DNA of 64,000 nt from Cohnella sp. SGD-V74. Lineage in GTDB: Bacteria; Bacillota; Bacilli; Paenibacillales; Paenibacillaceae. The stretch spans positions 248,001 through 312,000 of the forward strand of contig NZ_PVYW01000006.1 in the NCBI RefSeq assembly GCF_003001675.1. The letters run 5' to 3'. A program made the translations under genes and the position numbers. The notes beneath the pieces were generated by a model. That model was not told the DNA's origin, searched no databases, and saw only the letters and a program-made list of their open reading frames with translations. The stretch's first letter is position 1. Each line of letters begins with the position of its first letter. Below, piece after piece: positions 1 through 8,197 of the stretch.

Positions 1-80
1 AAGCCCATTACATTCCGAAAGGGATGGCTTTGCCGGCTTCAGACAGGTTGTTTTGAGTTGAAAGGAAGTGACTCGCTCTC

Positions 81-854
81 ATGCTTGCGCAAGTCGCCCT
101 GTCCATGTTCGCGATCGGATTGCTGCTCGGCTTCGTAGGCGCGGGCGGATCGGGCTTCATCATCTCCATCCTTACGGTCGGATTCGGCTACTCGATCCAC
201 ACCGTGCTGGGAACCGCCTTGCTGGCCATGCTGCTGTCTTCGCTCTCCGGCGCGGTCAGCCATTACAGGCAGGGCAACATGCGGCTTGGCATCGGCGTCG
301 TCGCCGGAGCGGGCGGCGCGGCGGGAGCCTGGTGGAGCTCCGGACTGGCGGTAGACATCCCCAGCCGGACGCTCGGCATGCTGACCGCGAGCATGCTGAT
401 TCTGTCCGGAGCGGCCCTGTGGCTCAGGCTGCGCTTCGGAGCTCGTCGCGATGCGGAGGCAGCCGAGGAGCCGGCGGCCGACGCGAAACGCGGAACGCTC
501 CGGAGCCGGCTTGGCGCGCTCGGCATCGGACTCGCCACGGGCACGATGTCCGGGTTGTTCGGAATCGGCTCCACCCCGTTCATCCAGCTCGGCCTGCTCG
601 CCGTGCTCGGTCTGTCCGCGCGGCTGGCCGCAGGCACGACAATGGCAATTATCGTCCCGATCGCGCTTGGCGGAGGGCTCGGCTATTACCGGACGGGCCA
701 CCTGGATCTGGGGCTGCTGGCGGCGGTCGCCCCGAGCATCATGCTCGGCTCCTATTTGGGCGCCAAACTGACGGGACGGGTTCCCGTGCGTTTCCTGCAA
801 GGAGCGATCGTCGCGGTGCCGATAGCGGGCGGCTTGATTTTGCTGATCGGCTGA
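81..854 (+). CDS. TSUP (TauE/SafE) family membrane permease
   Basis: The 257-residue protein is almost wholly hydrophobic, with about eight predicted membrane segments in two halves. The glycine-rich first segment carries the G-x-G-A-G-G-S-G pattern near residues 19-26, and a similar half-repeat near residues 155-170 reads TMSGLFGIGSTP. This is the layout of the TSUP family, which moves sulfite, sulfonates, sulfoacetate or other organic anions across the cytoplasmic membrane. A purine-rich stretch (AAAGGAAG) lies about 12 bases before the ATG. The next gene starts 75 bases downstream on the same strand. The substrate cannot be told from the sequence; nothing adjacent is a sulfur gene, although a sulfur operon lies at 25-27 kb. 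Confidence 0.85.
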   Translation: MLAQVALSMFAIGLLLGFVGAGGSGFIISILTVGFGYSIHTVLGTALLAMLLSSLSGAVSHYRQGNMRLGIGVVAGAGGAAGAWWSSGLAVDIPSRTLGMLTASMLILSGAALWLRLRFGARRDAEAAEEPAADAKRGTLRSRLGALGIGLATGTMSGLFGIGSTPFIQLGLLAVLGLSARLAAGTTMAIIVPIALGGGLGYYRTGHLDLGLLAAVAPSIMLGSYLGAKLTGRVPVRFLQGAIVAVPIAGGLILLIG

Positions 855-929
855 TCGGCTGTCCGGATTGGCTTGACGAGAGCCGGGCGAAACTGCGAGA
901 CCTATCCCCGAGAAGAAAGGATGTCGAAC

Positions 930-1643
930 ATGAACCTGACGGATTGGAAGCAGCGCCCGGAAATCTCCCGGCGCATCGTCGCTTTCGGTTCAAGCAATAC
1001 AGCTCTGACCGCGGACAACGAAGGACGGCTCGGCTGGGCGGAATGGCTGCACGTTCAGGCGCGCGAACATATCGGAAGCCACGTCTCCGTCATCAACCAA
1101 GGCGTCGGAGGAGAGACGACCGAGCATTTGCTGGACCGGATCGGACGCGACGTCGAGCCTTTGTCTCCTTCGCTGGTCATCGTGACGATCGGCGGCAACG
1201 ATATGATTACGGAGATGCCGCTTCCCCGGTACAAGTCGAATCTGCGGCAAATTTGCGAGCTTGTCCGTTCCTTCGGCGCCGAACCTCTCCTGCAGACGTA
1301 CTACTGCCCGGTATACGAAGACAGCGGCATCCCCGGTTTCCGGCCGCGATTCGAAGCCGCCATGGATGCCGTCCGGCAAACGGCCGATGAGCTAGGAACC
1401 GCTCTCGTCGATCAATACTCGCATTTCGAGCCGTTCTATCGGGCCGACCCGTCCGATTACCGCAAGCTGATGAGGGATTGGCTTCATCTGAACGCCTGCG
1501 GCAATCTGGCCATGGCGCGATACTTGCTGAGCCGCCTGGGTCTGCCGCTCGCGAATGCGCCGCAGAGCCTGGAACCGGAAGCAAGCCTCCTTCTCCGGCG
1601 ATTGGAAACCTCCCCGGAAAGCGGGTCGTTCTCGAACGGATAG
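930..1643 (+). CDS. SGNH/GDSL-family hydrolase
   Basis: This 237-residue cytosolic protein has the SGNH hydrolase blocks. Block I reads VAFGSSNTA near residue 17, where the usual GDS is GSS. Block II is GVGGETT, block III is TIGGNDM (G-x-N-D), and block V is DWLHLNACG (D-x-x-H). The catalytic triad would be the block I Ser with Asp and His of block V. Such enzymes hydrolyse ester bonds, often deacetylating sugars or lipids. The ATG at 930 is preferred because GAAAGG sits nine bases upstream; the in-frame ATG at 921 abuts that site and an earlier ATG at 873 has none. A good terminator follows at 1660. Confidence 0.85.
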   Translation: MNLTDWKQRPEISRRIVAFGSSNTALTADNEGRLGWAEWLHVQAREHIGSHVSVINQGVGGETTEHLLDRIGRDVEPLSPSLVIVTIGGNDMITEMPLPRYKSNLRQICELVRSFGAEPLLQTYYCPVYEDSGIPGFRPRFEAAMDAVRQTADELGTALVDQYSHFEPFYRADPSDYRKLMRDWLHLNACGNLAMARYLLSRLGLPLANAPQSLEPEASLLLRRLETSPESGSFSNG

Positions 1644-1659
1644 ACGAGATTAAAATAGC

Positions 1660-1702
1660 AACGGCGGTGCAGGGATCGCTTCCCGGCATCGCCGTTTTTT
1701 TT
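1660..1702 (+). terminator. Rho-independent terminator after the SGNH hydrolase gene
   Basis: The 11-bp arm AACGGCGGTGC pairs with GCATCGCCGTT (one G-U) around a short loop and runs into eight T residues. Confidence 0.85.
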
Positions 1703-1843
1703 AATGGAGTTAATCAAGTCCCAGCTTCTCGCGCCGTTTATTCGCAATGCGCAAAGCGCAATCTTGCACTTTGAGAATTTTTGCTCTTTGGGCAAGTTTA
1801 TGCTAATGTAGAATTCGACCTGACTTACGAGGGGAGCAAGAGC

Positions 1844-2464
1844 ATGAACAAACAAGGCTTGCGCGAATTCAAAAAAGAAGCGACCGCCCATGCGTTGGCC
1901 GAGGCGGCGTTCCAGCTTACGCTGGAGCGAGGCATCGACGGCTTCGTCGTCGACGATGTCGTTCAGACCGCCGGGTATTCCCGGAGAACGTTCGCCAACT
2001 ACTACTCCTGCAAGGAAGAAGCGGTTGCCATGTCCGCCGTGCCTTATCACGGAACCGAGGAATTTATCGACCTGGTCCACCGGCTGCCCGAAAACACTTC
2101 GCCGCTTGAATTGGTGCACCATCTGACCAAGATGCAGCTTGCCGGGGACGTCATTCATAAAATGCGCCGGCTGGTGGAGCTGTCCAAAAAGCACCCCACC
2201 CTCGAGCCCTATACACTAAGCGTCATTTACGGACTGCAGACGAAAGCCCAGAACCTGTTGGACGATTTGTTCCGCGAGCAATACGCGACAGGATTCATTC
2301 ATTTCCTCGTCGGAGCGGCTTACGCGGCCATTCACCCTCTGCTCGACGGGAGCGCCCATGTACGGCTGCCGGGTCAGCCCGTAGACGAGATGCCGGATGC
2401 GATCTCTTTCGACGAGTACATCGACACGGCGTTCGGCTATTTGCGCAACGGATTTCAGATTTAG
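1844..2464 (+). CDS. TetR/AcrR family transcriptional regulator
   Basis: This 206-residue protein has an N-terminal TetR helix-turn-helix: ALAEAAFQLTLERGIDGFVVDDVVQTAGYSRRTFANYY at about residues 17-54 shows the F-x-x-Y ending of the recognition helix. The C-terminal part is a helical ligand-binding domain of unknown specificity. The ATG at 1844 is chosen because GAGGGGAGC sits seven bases upstream; an earlier in-frame ATG at 1781 lacks a site. The MMPL exporter starts 25 bases after the stop, so this is most likely its local repressor, released by the exported compound or a membrane signal (inference). Confidence 0.88.
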   Translation: MNKQGLREFKKEATAHALAEAAFQLTLERGIDGFVVDDVVQTAGYSRRTFANYYSCKEEAVAMSAVPYHGTEEFIDLVHRLPENTSPLELVHHLTKMQLAGDVIHKMRRLVELSKKHPTLEPYTLSVIYGLQTKAQNLLDDLFREQYATGFIHFLVGAAYAAIHPLLDGSAHVRLPGQPVDEMPDAISFDEYIDTAFGYLRNGFQI

Positions 2465-2489
2465 ACCATAAAAGGAGAGAATCAACTGC

Positions 2490-4844
2490 ATGTCCAAGTT
2501 ACTGTACAGAATCGGAAAAACGGCGTATGACAAGCCGTGGGGCTTCATCGTCGGCTGGATTCTTATTCTCGGCGTCGCTGTCGCGCTGCTCGGAGTCAAC
2601 GGAATTCACGTCAGCTCCGAGATGAAGCTGGAAGGCACGGAGTCGCAGAAGCTGCTCGATAAGTTGGAAAAGGAATTGCCGCAAGCTTCCGGCGGGCAGG
2701 CGAGCGTCGTGTTCAAAGCCCCCGAAGGCGAACGGCTCGACGCCCCGGATCATCTGGCCGCAATCCTCGAGGCGGTGAACCGGGTCTACGGCCTGGACCA
2801 AGTCATCAACCCGGCCGAGCTGTTAGCCGCAGCCGCCGGCGAAGCTTCCTCGGCGGATTCGTCCCTGGCGGATGCCGCTCTGCAGACGTCCGGCGAGAGT
2901 CAGGCCGCGCCTGCCGAGCTTCCGCCTTACGGTCCGCTTATCGTGGACGGAATGCCGATGCCCGGGATATTGATTTCTTCCGACGGCAGCGTCGTCCTGT
3001 TCCAGTTTCAATTCACCGTGCAGCACTCCTCGCTTCCGAACGAAGTAAAGGACGCTATCATCGAGGCCGTCAAGAACGCGGAAAGCGGCACCGGCATTCG
3101 AGCCTGGCCGAGCGACACACTTGAGCCGTTCGAAGTTCCGGTCGGACCTCAGGAAGTCGTTGGCTTGGCCATCGCCGCGATCGTGCTTGTTGTAACCCTT
3201 GGTTCCGTCGTTGCGGCCGGTTTGCCGCTCGTTATCGCCCTGTTCGGCGTCGGGATCGGCGTCGGCGGCGCATTCGCCGTCTCCAAGTTCGTCGCGATGA
3301 CCTCCGTCACCCCGGTCCTGGCTCTGATGATCGGACTGGCCGTCGGCATCGATTACGCGCTCTTCATCGTCAATCGCCAGCGCCGGCTTATTCTCGATCA
3401 GGGACTGACCGCGCGCGAAGCCGCGAGCAGAGCCGTAGGCACAGCGGGAAGCGCGGTGTTCTTCGCCGGGTTGACCGTCATCATCGCCCTGTGCGGCCTT
3501 CTCGTGATCGGCATTTCCTTCCTGAGCATGATGGCTCTCGTCGCTTCGGTTACCGTGTTCCTTAACGTGCTGATCGCCCTTACCCTGCTTCCGGCCATGC
3601 TCGGACTGCTGGGCGAGCGCATCTGCTCTCCCAAGGCGCGCGAGAAGAGCCGGTCCAAAGGCGCGGACAGCCAGCACGGCTTCGCCGACAAATGGGTACG
3701 GGGAGTCATCAAGTTCCGCTGGCCCGTTATCGTGGGGATTATCGTCATTCTGGGCGCGGCCGCGCTTCCGGCTGCCAAGATGGAGCTGGGCATTCCTTCC
3801 GGAGGCTCCGCGAATCTGGACACGTCCATCCGGCAAAGCTACGATGCGGTGTCGGAAGCTTTCGGAGAAGGCTTCAACGGTCCTCTGCTCATCGTCGCCG
3901 AGCCAAGCGATCCCTCCGGAGCGATTACACAGCAAGCGATGTACGGTCTCTTGCAGGATCTTCAAGCCGTCGAGGGAGTTTCCGTCGTCAATCCTCTGGG
4001 CATCAATGAAACCGGGGACATGGCCATCCTGAGCATCATTCCGACGACCGGGCCGACGGACGAAGCGACGCGCAAGCTGGTCGAAGATTTAAGGTCCTCC
4101 GATTCCGCGATTGCGCAAAAGCATCAAGTATCCGTCGGAGTTACCGGCTTCACCGCCGTCAATATCGACATGTCCGCCAAGCTGGCCGAAGTGTTCCCGG
4201 TTTATATCGGAATCATTGTCCTTCTTTCGCTGATCATTCTGCTCCTGGTGTTCCGTTCGATTCTCGTTCCGATCAAAGCGACCGTAGGCTTCCTCCTCAG
4301 CGTGCTTGCCACGTTCGGGCTGACCACGGCCGTCTTCCAATGGGGATGGTTAAAAGATCTGTTCGGATTCGATACCGGCGGACCGCTGCTCAGCTTTATC
4401 CCGATCGTCGCGACGGGAATTCTGTACGGCCTCGCGATGGACTATCAGGTATTCCTCGTTTCCTCCATGAGGGAATCTTACGTCCACGGCGATCGGGGCA
4501 ATCAGAGCGTCGTTCACGGGTACGGTCTGGCCAGTCGCGTCGTTGTAGCCGCAGCGGTCATCATGGTTTCCGTATTCGCCGGATTTATTTTCACGCACGA
4601 TATTATGATCAAGCAAATCGGTTTCGCGCTGGCGATCGGCATTCTGATCGATGCGTTCGTCGTCCGCATGATGCTCGTCCCGGCCGTCATGGCCCTGTTC
4701 GGCGACAAAGCCTGGTGGCTGCCGAAATGGCTTGACCGTCTGCTGCCGAACCTTGACGTCGAAGGAGACAAGCTGATCGCCGAGCTCCATGCCGCAAACG
4801 CGAATGGCGCCGTCTCTGCACCGAACGCGTCTCGGGCACACTAA
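2490..4844 (+). CDS. MMPL/RND-type membrane exporter (YdfJ-like)
   Basis: This 784-residue protein has the MMPL architecture. One N-terminal membrane segment (about 16-40) is followed by an extracytoplasmic domain and a six-helix bundle with the GLAVGIDYALFIVNR motif (about 285-299). A second segment (about 410-430), a second extracytoplasmic domain and a second bundle containing GLAMDYQVFLVS follow. The Asp of each D-Y-x-[LV]-F motif is the family's proton-relay residue. MMPL proteins export lipids, siderophores or drugs using the proton gradient. The start has AAAGGAG 12 bases upstream. It is co-directional with and 25 bases from the TetR gene, consistent with an inducible efflux operon. 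The substrate is unknown. Confidence 0.88.
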   Translation: MSKLLYRIGKTAYDKPWGFIVGWILILGVAVALLGVNGIHVSSEMKLEGTESQKLLDKLEKELPQASGGQASVVFKAPEGERLDAPDHLAAILEAVNRVYGLDQVINPAELLAAAAGEASSADSSLADAALQTSGESQAAPAELPPYGPLIVDGMPMPGILISSDGSVVLFQFQFTVQHSSLPNEVKDAIIEAVKNAESGTGIRAWPSDTLEPFEVPVGPQEVVGLAIAAIVLVVTLGSVVAAGLPLVIALFGVGIGVGGAFAVSKFVAMTSVTPVLALMIGLAVGIDYALFIVNRQRRLILDQGLTAREAASRAVGTAGSAVFFAGLTVIIALCGLLVIGISFLSMMALVASVTVFLNVLIALTLLPAMLGLLGERICSPKAREKSRSKGADSQHGFADKWVRGVIKFRWPVIVGIIVILGAAALPAAKMELGIPSGGSANLDTSIRQSYDAVSEAFGEGFNGPLLIVAEPSDPSGAITQQAMYGLLQDLQAVEGVSVVNPLGINETGDMAILSIIPTTGPTDEATRKLVEDLRSSDSAIAQKHQVSVGVTGFTAVNIDMSAKLAEVFPVYIGIIVLLSLIILLLVFRSILVPIKATVGFLLSVLATFGLTTAVFQWGWLKDLFGFDTGGPLLSFIPIVATGILYGLAMDYQVFLVSSMRESYVHGDRGNQSVVHGYGLASRVVVAAAVIMVSVFAGFIFTHDIMIKQIGFALAIGILIDAFVVRMMLVPAVMALFGDKAWWLPKWLDRLLPNLDVEGDKLIAELHAANANGAVSAPNASRAH

Positions 4845-4865
4845 ACCTCATCCCTGCATGACAAA

Positions 4866-4989
4866 AAACGGGGCTGTCCCAAATGAAGTCAGAGCAACAA
4901 TTGGTATTATCGATAAATAAGAACGGGGTATGTATCTCCCTATTCTGTCTCGATAATACTTGTTGCCTGACTCTGGGACAGCTCCGTTT
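4866..4989. repeat. About 124-bp long inverted-repeat element (MITE-like hairpin)
   Basis: The outer arms AAACGGGGCTGTCCCA and TGGGACAGCTCCGTTT pair with one G-U. Inside, GTCAG..GCAACAA..GTATTATCGA on the left matches TCGATAATAC..TTGTTGC..CTGAC on the right, and a weaker inner pairing closes the hairpin. It fills the gap between two convergent genes, so it may end transcription from both sides. The size and shape also fit a miniature inverted-repeat element. Confidence 0.75.
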
Positions 4990-5002
4990 ATTTGAATCGT
5001 TT

Positions 5003-6148
5003 TCACAGCTTCAGCACCTTATCGATCGGAAAGGAAAGCCCTCCCCAAGCCTTCGCTTGCGTCCAAGCCGCTTCGCCTTGCCAGAACGGATCGTTCTCCG
5101 GGAGGCCGAGCGGAAGAAACACCGCCGCGCACAAATACAGGCTTCCGGTAGAAATGTAAGGCTCGCCCACGCCCGGCTGATGTCCGCAAAATCCGATCGT
5201 CAGCCAGCCGTCCGCGTCAAACGTATTCGGCGCCTCGATCGTGCGGCGAATGACCGCCGTCAGCGCGCTGCGTACCTGGGCAGGCTCGACAGACGCTTCC
5301 AGCCGGTGCTGAAGCGCCATCTGCGACAGGTGCTGGAACGCTCCGAAACGATACGCCAGCGAACGGCCCAGCGGCGGGAACGTCCCGTCCGGCGCGATGA
5401 ACCGCTCCAGCTGCGTCGCGTAACGGGAAGCACGCGACAGCGCCCGTTCCCGGATCTCGCTCCATTCCGAATCGAGAGAATGCACGACATCCAAAATATC
5501 GACGAGCATCGGCTGAATGACGAAGCTGTTATAGTAGTCGGCATGATAATCGGGGCCGTCTCCGTAAATTCCGTCGCCCTTGTACCAGTTCTCGTGCTCG
5601 CGGATCGCGTAGTCGACGCGCATCGGGTCCCAGTCCTCGCCAGCACGATACAGAACCGTCTCGATCAGCGCCGAGAACAGCAGCCAGTTGCTGTATACCG
5701 GCTTGCGCGTTCGCGTCGCCTTCAAGGCGGCGATCACGTTCGCTTTGACTTGATCGCCCAGCTTGTCCCACAGCTCCGTCGGAGCCCTTAGAATCGCATG
5801 CGCGAGGAAGGCCGTGTCCACGATCGGCTGGCCTCCATATGTAAAATTCATATAATCCGGCGAATCCGGATCGGTGCCGGCATCGATCGCCGCGCGCGCC
5901 AGCTCCGCGTAAGCTCTGCGCTGCCGCCCTTCCTCCCCTTCGTCGCTTCCCGACTCCAGCCAGGGCGCCAAGCCGCACAGCAACCTTCCAAGCGCCTCCA
6001 AATGCGTAAACTTCTCTCTTTCCACGCCGCTCGTTTCAACCGGCATTTTCAGCTTAAGCTCGCGTCTTGCAAGGTGATTCAGCACGGGATCCGCGATGCG
6101 TCTCAACGTCTCGATCCAGTAAGCTCGATCCAGTTGTCCGGAATTCAT
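5003..6148 (-). CDS. DUF2264 domain-containing protein
   Basis: This 381-residue protein is recognisable as DUF2264 from its opening RAYWIETLRRIADPVLNHLA, the segment MPVETSGVEREKFTHLEALGRLLCGLAPWLE and the aromatic stretch GDGIYGDGPDYHADYYNSFVI. No signal peptide is present. Family members look like helical toroid-type glycan-active proteins and occur in polysaccharide-use loci, but I know of no settled reaction. The ATG at 6148 is chosen because GGGGGAAGG lies just upstream; an in-frame GTG at 6175 has none. It follows the sugar-uptake operon on the same strand with a 242-bp gap, so it may have its own promoter. An inverted repeat lies 73-104 bp upstream. Confidence 0.82.
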   Translation of the reverse strand: MNSGQLDRAYWIETLRRIADPVLNHLARRELKLKMPVETSGVEREKFTHLEALGRLLCGLAPWLESGSDEGEEGRQRRAYAELARAAIDAGTDPDSPDYMNFTYGGQPIVDTAFLAHAILRAPTELWDKLGDQVKANVIAALKATRTRKPVYSNWLLFSALIETVLYRAGEDWDPMRVDYAIREHENWYKGDGIYGDGPDYHADYYNSFVIQPMLVDILDVVHSLDSEWSEIRERALSRASRYATQLERFIAPDGTFPPLGRSLAYRFGAFQHLSQMALQHRLEASVEPAQVRSALTAVIRRTIEAPNTFDADGWLTIGFCGHQPGVGEPYISTGSLYLCAAVFLPLGLPENDPFWQGEAAWTQAKAWGGLSFPIDKVLKL

Positions 6149-6220
6149 ATAACCTTCCCCCATTGTCCGCTTCACAAGCGGCGGCTGCTCTTTGGCCCTT
6201 CGTATGCCGTCTCAATACGC

Positions 6221-6252
6221 GACATCGCTCATGTTCTGTGCCAAGCGATGTC
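6221..6252. promoter_or_regulatory. Inverted repeat upstream of the DUF2264 gene
   Basis: GACATCGCT and AGCGATGTC form a perfect 9-bp inverted repeat with a 14-bp spacer, 73-104 bases before the DUF2264 start. It could be an operator or a leader hairpin; nothing else identifies it. Confidence 0.35.
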
Positions 6253-6366
6253 CGCACATTCATTCTAGCAAACCGCGCGCAGTTGCACAGCATAAAATGG
6301 AAGCAAATCTTTAGGTCAATTAGAAATAGACGTTCGGCAGATCGCAGGCTTGCTCAACTATCCGGA

Positions 6367-6386
6367 TGGAGCCGTTAGGGGCTCCA
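6367..6386 (-). terminator. Hairpin just after the DUF6528 gene
   Basis: TGGAGCC and GGCTCCA form a perfect 7-bp stem with a 6-base loop, five bases past the stop codon. No T-tract follows on the minus strand, so termination is likely weak or the hairpin only stabilises the message. Confidence 0.4.
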
Positions 6387-6390
6387 GCGC

Positions 6391-7302
6391 TCATTGGTAA
6401 TCCGGATTCCAGACCCTTGCCTTATACAAGGCCGACTCGGGGATGACCAGAGCGTCTTTGCGATGCCCGCACTCGACCCGGTCCGTGCACCAATCGTTAT
6501 TCAGATACCCCGTTTCCGGGCGCAGGACGCCGTCGGCAGCCGCAAACACGATCCGTCCGGACAAGTCGTTGCCGATACTCTTGACATGAGCGCGGCTGAT
6601 CCGCTCGTTGAAGGCATAATGCTCGTCGAAAATACGGGACGACTTGACGAATTGATATACCTTCGTACGCGTACTCACCCATAGCCGATCCTTGTCGCCG
6701 TATACCGGCTGCAGATCGTGGCCGCCATCGGAAGGCAGCGCGATCCGCTGCGTATCCCGCAATCGCGGCGACGCCTCCGTCCCTTCGACTTTCAGCGCAA
6801 TCAATTCGTCGTCGCCAAGCGCCCACAACAGCTGATGCAACGGGTCCCACTGCACGCCATGCGCCCCGGGCAGACGATACTCCGCATAGTCGGAGCAATC
6901 CGGCCCTTGAGACGAGGCGTACAGACGCACCCATCCGCCCGTGCTGGCGGCAACGGCGATGTTGCCGTCCGGCAGCAGCTCGGCCGAATGCGGATTGCCT
7001 CCCGCGTTTAATCCCCAACGAAGGGAGCCGCCTTCCGGGTAAGGCACGATCGCCGCCAATCCTAACGAATCCGTGACCGCCATCTCCAGCCGGTTCGTCC
7101 GGCCGTATCTGATTTTCGCGTCCGTAGGAAGCCCCCACGCCGTCGACAAGCGCTCGAATCCGCTCGCGGCTTCGGGCGACCACGACCAGATCTCCTCGGC
7201 TTGAACTTCCCGGCCTCCCATGAGTGAGCCGAACAATCGAATTCTCTTGGACGCCTGGTCCATCACTGCGACTTCGATGCCATTCGCCGTAATTACGCGC
7301 AT
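6391..7302 (-). CDS. DUF6528 family protein, predicted beta-propeller
   Basis: This 303-residue cytosolic protein starts MRVITANGIEVAVMDQ and contains repeated short units of the type AVTDSLGLAAIVP, GGNPHSAELLPDGNIAVAAS, GAHGVQWDPLHQLLWALGDDELIAL and GGHDLQPVYGDKDRLWVSTRTKVY. This spacing of beta-strand blocks resembles a six- or seven-bladed propeller, and I recognise it as DUF6528-like. Function is unknown. The ATG at 7302 shares a base with the stop of the upstream isomerase gene (TAATG), implying translational coupling. A GGAAGAGGG site precedes it. The company of an isomerase and a sugar importer suggests a role with a sugar or uronate substrate (inference). Confidence 0.75.
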   Translation of the reverse strand: MRVITANGIEVAVMDQASKRIRLFGSLMGGREVQAEEIWSWSPEAASGFERLSTAWGLPTDAKIRYGRTNRLEMAVTDSLGLAAIVPYPEGGSLRWGLNAGGNPHSAELLPDGNIAVAASTGGWVRLYASSQGPDCSDYAEYRLPGAHGVQWDPLHQLLWALGDDELIALKVEGTEASPRLRDTQRIALPSDGGHDLQPVYGDKDRLWVSTRTKVYQFVKSSRIFDEHYAFNERISRAHVKSIGNDLSGRIVFAAADGVLRPETGYLNNDWCTDRVECGHRKDALVIPESALYKARVWNPDYQ

Positions 7303-8195
7303 TAAGATCCCTCTTCCTTCCTCTCCCTCTGGTCGCACACATAGTCCGTCAATAATTCGCGCCAGCAGTCCGCCAACCGGGACGGCTGGACAGGGCGCGC
7401 TTCGAACATGAACGGGCCGTCATACCCCCGATCCGCCAGCGCCCCGATGACGTCGTTCCAACGAATGACCCCCTGTCCCGGAAGCCAGTGCCTTTCATCG
7501 ATGCCGTCATTATCGGACATATGAACCGTGAACAGCCGAGAACCGAGCGCTTGAATAAATCGGGCTGGCGTCTCCCGCGTCAGATGGTTCACGTCGCAGC
7601 ATACGCCCAGTCGTTCATCCGCTTCGAGCAATACGGCCATCTCCTCGCTGGTGTGCCCAAGGCAAGTACGGGGCAAGCACTCCACCGCGATCCTCACGCC
7701 AAGCCGACTGCTTGATTCGGACAAGAGGGCAAGCGATTGTTGGCAGGCCGACAGCCGTTGTTGCCGCTCGGCTTGCGGAATCGGCTCCCAGCTCGGATGC
7801 AGAACCGTCGTCCGGATGTTCCAACGATCGGCCATCCCGAGCAGGCGAAGATGCCGCGAGATCGCGGCATCCCTGTCTCCGCTATGGATTACGGATACAT
7901 CCCAGGCTTCTCCGTAGGGAAGATGCAACGACCAGATCTCTATGCCGAGCTCTCTTGCCCTTGCCGCTAATCGTCCAAGCATCCGCTCGTTGGCTGAATC
8001 GAAAATATCGAACTCATCATTGCGCCACGCCAATTCGATGCAACGGATGTCCGCCGCGTGCAGTTCCTCCAGCTTCATATTGGTCGCACCGCCGGGTCCG
8101 ATCTGCAGCGAGGTGCCCGGCCGCCATCTCCGCGGATCGGACGGCGCCGACGCCGTCCGATCCGCAGCTTTCCGTGTATAGCGCTTCGCATTCAT
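7302..8195 (-). CDS. Sugar phosphate isomerase/epimerase (AP-endonuclease 2-like TIM barrel)
   Basis: This 297-residue protein has the xylose isomerase-like TIM-barrel layout. Typical blocks are LAARARELGIEIWSLHLPYGEAWDVS, TTVLHPSWEPIP, IAVECLPRTCLGHTSEEMAVLLE, LGVCCDVNHLTRETPARFIQALGSRLFTVHMSDNDG and RWNDVIGALADRGYDGPFMFE. The Glu, Asp and His residues in these strands would bind a divalent metal. It probably interconverts a sugar or keto-sugar imported by the upstream transporter. The start lies two bases after the stop of the solute-binding protein gene, so it is translationally coupled. About 35 N-terminal residues before the barrel look poorly conserved, so a later start is possible. Confidence 0.8.
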   Translation of the reverse strand: MNAKRYTRKAADRTASAPSDPRRWRPGTSLQIGPGGATNMKLEELHAADIRCIELAWRNDEFDIFDSANERMLGRLAARARELGIEIWSLHLPYGEAWDVSVIHSGDRDAAISRHLRLLGMADRWNIRTTVLHPSWEPIPQAERQQRLSACQQSLALLSESSSRLGVRIAVECLPRTCLGHTSEEMAVLLEADERLGVCCDVNHLTRETPARFIQALGSRLFTVHMSDNDGIDERHWLPGQGVIRWNDVIGALADRGYDGPFMFEARPVQPSRLADCWRELLTDYVCDQRERKEEGS

Positions 8196-8197
8196 CT

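Noticed and set aside
1785-1815. Promoter candidate TTGCTC-17-TAATGT before the TetR gene
   Set aside because: The -10 matches the consensus at only three positions, too weak to list.
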